Shown here: positions 61,511 through 64,000 of the stretch, one piece after another
Layout: the number at the start of each line of letters is the position of its first letter
How positions within the stretch are numbered: position 1 is the stretch's first letter
NCBI RefSeq assembly: GCF_017347085.1
Contig: NZ_JADPSA010000001.1
Span: forward strand, 226,467 to 290,466
From: Nesterenkonia sp. E16_10
Lineage (GTDB): Bacteria > Actinomycetota > Actinomycetes > Actinomycetales > Micrococcaceae
Direction of reading: 5' to 3'
Length of the DNA: 64,000 bases
The notes under the pieces: model-generated
Databases searched by the model: none
What the model was told of the DNA's origin: nothing
Seen by the model: the letters and a program-made list of their open reading frames with translations, nothing else
Made by a program: the position numbers and the translations under genes

Positions 61511-62248
61511 TCAGGGCAGGCGCATTCCGAGTCGATGGGCGTCATGCAGCGTGTCCACATCCTCGCTGACTCCGGGCGGGACCACCGGTCGGCGCAGCCT
61601 CGCGGCCTCCTCCAGACCCTGCAGCAACCATCGGAGCGGACGGTCCTCGGGCTCGGAGGGTGAGAGCCCTGCGACCCGGCCGAAAAGCCAGTCGGTGGGC
61701 ACGGCGCTGCTGAGGTACTGCTGCCGCCCGGAAGCATCACTGGGCAGCACCGCGATGGGCTTCTCGACGTCGGGGCTCTCGACGTCGGGCTGCTCAAGCT
61801 CGCCGAGGAGCCAGTCCAGCAGGGCTGCAGGCTCGGTCAGGTCGACCGCCAGCAGCAGGGTCCACCCGGCGGGGACCGCGTCTGCACCTTCACCCGAGGC
61901 AGACCCGGCGGTGCGAGCGGGCTCGGGGTATCGCATGAGGCGCTGCAGCGCTGCGGCTCCGGCGAGGACTCCTGCGGCGGGTCCGGCGAAGCGGGGGGCC
62001 TCGCGCACCAGCGGGACCGAGCCAGGGATCAGCGGCTCCAGCTCCGGTGGACCGACCACCACGGTGGCGATGTCTCGAACCTGGAGCTCGTGGATCCAGC
62101 GTTCGATCTGAGTCTGAGCTCCGCGGCGGAGCAGGGCCTTGTCCACCCCGCCCAGTCTGCTCCCGCGTCCTCCGGCGAGCAGGACCGCAGAGATTCCAGT
62201 CCCGGTGACCGCATCTGCGCCGGAGCGAGGCTCAGTGCGAGGAGGCAT
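61511..62248 (-). CDS. mobA: MobA molybdenum cofactor guanylyltransferase-like protein
   Basis: 245 residues, NTP-transferase fold. LLAGGRGSRLGGVDKALL (GTP-binding loop), VAGPAAGVLAG-type motif as FAGPAAGVLAG, and LLLAVDLTEPAALLDWLL (Asp). The usual CDxP motif is replaced by VDLTEP; Asp remains, so activity is plausible. A small Asp-Val-Glu duplication (PDVESPDVEKP) lies near residue 155. GGAGG directly precedes the ATG, and the 3' part of the HNH gene overlaps its start by 17 bases. Confidence 0.87.
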   Translation of the reverse strand: MPPRTEPRSGADAVTGTGISAVLLAGGRGSRLGGVDKALLRRGAQTQIERWIHELQVRDIATVVVGPPELEPLIPGSVPLVREAPRFAGPAAGVLAGAAALQRLMRYPEPARTAGSASGEGADAVPAGWTLLLAVDLTEPAALLDWLLGELEQPDVESPDVEKPIAVLPSDASGRQQYLSSAVPTDWLFGRVAGLSPSEPEDRPLRWLLQGLEEAARLRRPVVPPGVSEDVDTLHDAHRLGMRLP

Positions 62249-62732
62249 GGCTCAGAAATGGCATCCAGGCGTCCCGGGGCGCGTCGAGCTCCACCGGCAT
62301 CCAGACGTGATGCGGGGGCGCCTGGGGGGTGATGCCCAGGGTCCAGCCGAGCTCGTCCAGAGTCTTGCTGCCCTTGCGCGCGTTGCAGGTCCCGCAGCAG
62401 GCGACCAGGTTCTCCCAGCTGGAGTCGCCGCCACGGGCCCGCGGGATCACATGGTCCACGGTGGCGGCCGGCCGGGCGCAGTAGGTGCACTGGCGACCGT
62501 CGCGGCGCAGGATGCTCCTTCGCGAGGGTGCCGCCGGGCGCCGGCGGGAGACTCTGACGTAGTGGTGCAGCAAGATGACCGCCGGACGTGGGACCAGCGA
62601 GGAGGGGGTGGTGATCGGGGCGTGGTCCTCGGCGAGCACGCTGGCCTTGCCGTGCATGACCAGCACGGCGGCGCGGCGTGAGGTGACCACGCTCAGCGGC
62701 TCGTAGCCTGCGTTGAGCACCAGTGTTCGCAT
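62232..62732 (-). CDS. HNH endonuclease-family protein
   Basis: 166 residues. The HNH core reads CTYCARPAATVDHVIPRARGG and NLVACCGTCNARKG: two CxxC pairs for a structural Zn and His-Asn-His catalytic residues. N-terminal MRTLVLNAGYEPLSVVTSRRAAVLV is typical of a widely conserved actinobacterial HNH protein not associated with a mobile element. Role unknown; no restriction partner is nearby. Its stop overlaps mobA's start. Confidence 0.9.
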   Translation of the reverse strand: MRTLVLNAGYEPLSVVTSRRAAVLVMHGKASVLAEDHAPITTPSSLVPRPAVILLHHYVRVSRRRPAAPSRRSILRRDGRQCTYCARPAATVDHVIPRARGGDSSWENLVACCGTCNARKGSKTLDELGWTLGITPQAPPHHVWMPVELDAPRDAWMPFLSHASSH

Positions 62733-62910
62733 ATCGGGGCTCCCGTGCGTTCACCCCTGCTCGTCATGCTGCCGGTCAGTGCGCCTCAGCGCGCGTCTCG
62801 TCGCGGTCCTCACAGGGTTCCACAGCGTTCTGCTCTGCCTGTACAGGCTCAATATAGACCGTGCCGAGCATGATGCCCATTTGATGACGTGGCTTCCGGG
62901 GACACGAAAG

Positions 62911-62948
62911 CCGCAGGGCGCGATCCCTGGAAGGATCGCGCCCTGCGG
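62911..62948 (-). terminator. Hairpin terminator of the NlpC/P60 gene
   Basis: Perfect 16-base-pair stem CCGCAGGGCGCGATCC / GGATCGCGCCCTGCGG with loop CTGGAA, 35 bases after the gene's stop. The strongest hairpin of the window; no U tract. Confidence 0.9.
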
Positions 62949-62983
62949 CCGAGGTGTGTTGCACCGCCGAGGCGGCAGAAGCG

Positions 62984-63937
62984 TCAGTTGGCGCTGAGGA
63001 ACATCGTGTTGGACCAGTACGGGGAGTCCAGCGGGTACTGGACGGTGCCCACGCGGGGGTTGTTCGCACCGATCAGCTGGCCGTTGCCCACGTAGATCGC
63101 GGCGTGGCTGCCACCGTTCTGGATGACGATGTCGCCCGGGGAGGGCGAGGAGACCTGGCGCATGGAGCCCATCATCGCGTAGGTGCTGCGAGGCACATCG
63201 ATGCCGGCCTGGCCGTAGGCCCAGTTGATGAAGCCGGAGCAGTCCCAGCCCGAAGGTGAGGTGCCACCGAAGGAGTAGGGGTTGCCGAGGCCGGCGTAGG
63301 CTGCGCCCACGACCGAGCCGTTGCCGCCGCTGGAGGAGGCGGGAGACTCTTCCTGGGAAGGCGCGCTGGAGGCGACCTGAGTGTTGCCCTGCGAAGTCTG
63401 CTGGCCGCTGCTGCTCTGAGCCTGCCAGGTGTCTCCACCCTGCTGGCCGGTACTGGACTGCTGCTCCTGCGGAGCGGGCTCAGCCTGCGGCGCGGGCGCT
63501 TCCTGCTCGGTCGGCATCGGCATGGAGGCAGGAACGACCTCCTGCGCCTCTTCCACCACCGGAGCGGGCGCAGGCTCAGGTGCTGGCTCGGGATCAGGTG
63601 TCGGAGCGGGCTCTAACTCCACCACTGGTGCAGGGGTGGAGGTTACCATCGGACGGTCGAAGAAAAGCTCGCCGTCGGTGGATGCGCTCACGGCCACCGA
63701 GGAGCTGGTGCTGGCGCGCTCCACGCTGAGACCTGATGCGGTCACGTCCAGGGTGGTGACCTCAGGGGTGTCGATGTCGGTGCTGGCGTTCGCGGCGACT
63801 CCGGAGGAGATCACGAGGCCGGATGCGGCGACGGCGGCTGCCGCACCTCGTCCGACGGTGCCGGCGTTGGATGCCACGGCCTTTGCCAGTGATGGCTTGG
63901 CCTGGCGGCGCCGGTCACGGCGTGAGACGAAAGTCAT
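62984..63937 (-). CDS. Secreted NlpC/P60 cell-wall hydrolase
   Basis: 317 residues from ATG 63937 (an in-frame GTG at 63946 is possible; GAGAAG fits the ATG better). A twin-Arg-poor, long Sec signal with AAAAVAASGLVISSGVAANAS is followed by a Pro/Glu/Ala and Gln/Ser-rich disordered region (about 75-210). The C-terminal NlpC/P60 domain has Cys in SGWDCSGFINWAYG (about 233) and His in GGSHAAIYVGNG (about 280). Such enzymes cut gamma-D-Glu-diaminoacid bonds in peptidoglycan. No LysM is visible. The start is near the right edge; only 63 upstream bases are seen. Confidence 0.92.
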   Translation of the reverse strand: MTFVSRRDRRRQAKPSLAKAVASNAGTVGRGAAAAVAASGLVISSGVAANASTDIDTPEVTTLDVTASGLSVERASTSSSVAVSASTDGELFFDRPMVTSTPAPVVELEPAPTPDPEPAPEPAPAPVVEEAQEVVPASMPMPTEQEAPAPQAEPAPQEQQSSTGQQGGDTWQAQSSSGQQTSQGNTQVASSAPSQEESPASSSGGNGSVVGAAYAGLGNPYSFGGTSPSGWDCSGFINWAYGQAGIDVPRSTYAMMGSMRQVSSPSPGDIVIQNGGSHAAIYVGNGQLIGANNPRVGTVQYPLDSPYWSNTMFLSAN

Positions 63938-64000
63938 GTCTGTCACTTCTCTGGAAACCTCTCCCTGTAGTTGCGGGGCCGCCTGGTGTGAAGTGTGAGC

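Overview
This window is chromosomal DNA from a high-GC Gram-positive bacterium. The gene set and gene order point to an actinobacterium of the order Micrococcales, probably family Micrococcaceae. The supporting features are scattered menaquinone genes in a typical arrangement, a system II cytochrome c maturation cluster (histidine phosphatase, TlpA, CcdA, ResB, CcsB), DUF4229 and PLDc_N proteins next to menA, DUF6350 next to purN, and DUF6457 inside a molybdenum cofactor operon. A Nesterenkonia-like genus is my guess and is not proven. I see no rRNA, CRISPR array, insertion sequence, phage or conjugative gene. There is one tRNA (Arg, CCU). No gap between genes exceeds 300 bases; the longest are about 250 bases (52673-52921 and 62733-62983).

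Layout. 1-6.1 kb: menaquinone genes menG, menF, menD and menC, with a probable polyprenyl diphosphate synthase cut by the left edge. 6.1-10.4 kb: two PAP2 phosphatases flanking a metallo-beta-lactamase-fold hydrolase and an AGCS amino-acid symporter. 10.5-14.5 kb: an acyl-lipid desaturase beside a membrane histidine kinase and its divergent NarL-type response regulator; I read this as a DesK/DesR-like membrane-fluidity circuit, with a perfect 20-base palindrome upstream of the desaturase. 14.6-19.5 kb: oligopeptidase B, a methyltransferase, a DUF2332 protein and a TenA-family protein. 19.6-28.9 kb: menB, a double-hotdog thioesterase, a ferredoxin, a large FAD/Fe-S dehydrogenase, three small membrane proteins, menE and menA. 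29-35 kb: cytochrome c maturation. 35-44.8 kb: purN, DUF6350, TauE/SafE, a glycosyltransferase, an App1-type phosphatase, an inositol monophosphatase-like protein, a VIT1/CCC1 metal transporter with a ferritin-like domain, and a PPOX-class flavoprotein. 44.9-49.8 kb: sucCD and the helicase pcrA. 49.9-58.5 kb: a membrane protein, a TetR-SGNH hydrolase pair, the tRNA, a coiled-coil microprotein, a putative nucleotidyltransferase, an old-yellow-enzyme homologue, a GH10 glycosidase and a K+ uptake pair (KtrA/KtrB type). 58.6-64 kb: a cold-shock protein, the Moco operon (mobA, DUF6457, moeA, fdhD) with an HNH nuclease upstream, and a secreted NlpC/P60 hydrolase.

How the parts fit together. Seven menaquinone genes (menF, D, C, E, B, A and G) cover chorismate to menaquinone except the dedicated DHNA-CoA thioesterase step; a hotdog protein directly downstream of menB is a candidate for it. 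The cytochrome c genes and the FAD/Fe-S dehydrogenase would feed or use the same quinone pool.

Two sequence-level themes recur. First, at least sixteen genes have a TANNNT -10 hexamer 6-9 bases before the start codon, which implies leaderless mRNAs. Second, short tandem duplications sit at gene 3' ends, often copying the stop codon, or in-frame inside proteins (menD, ptrB, the inositol monophosphatase, the nucleotidyltransferase). One 18-base repeat core is shared by two loci 28 kb apart.
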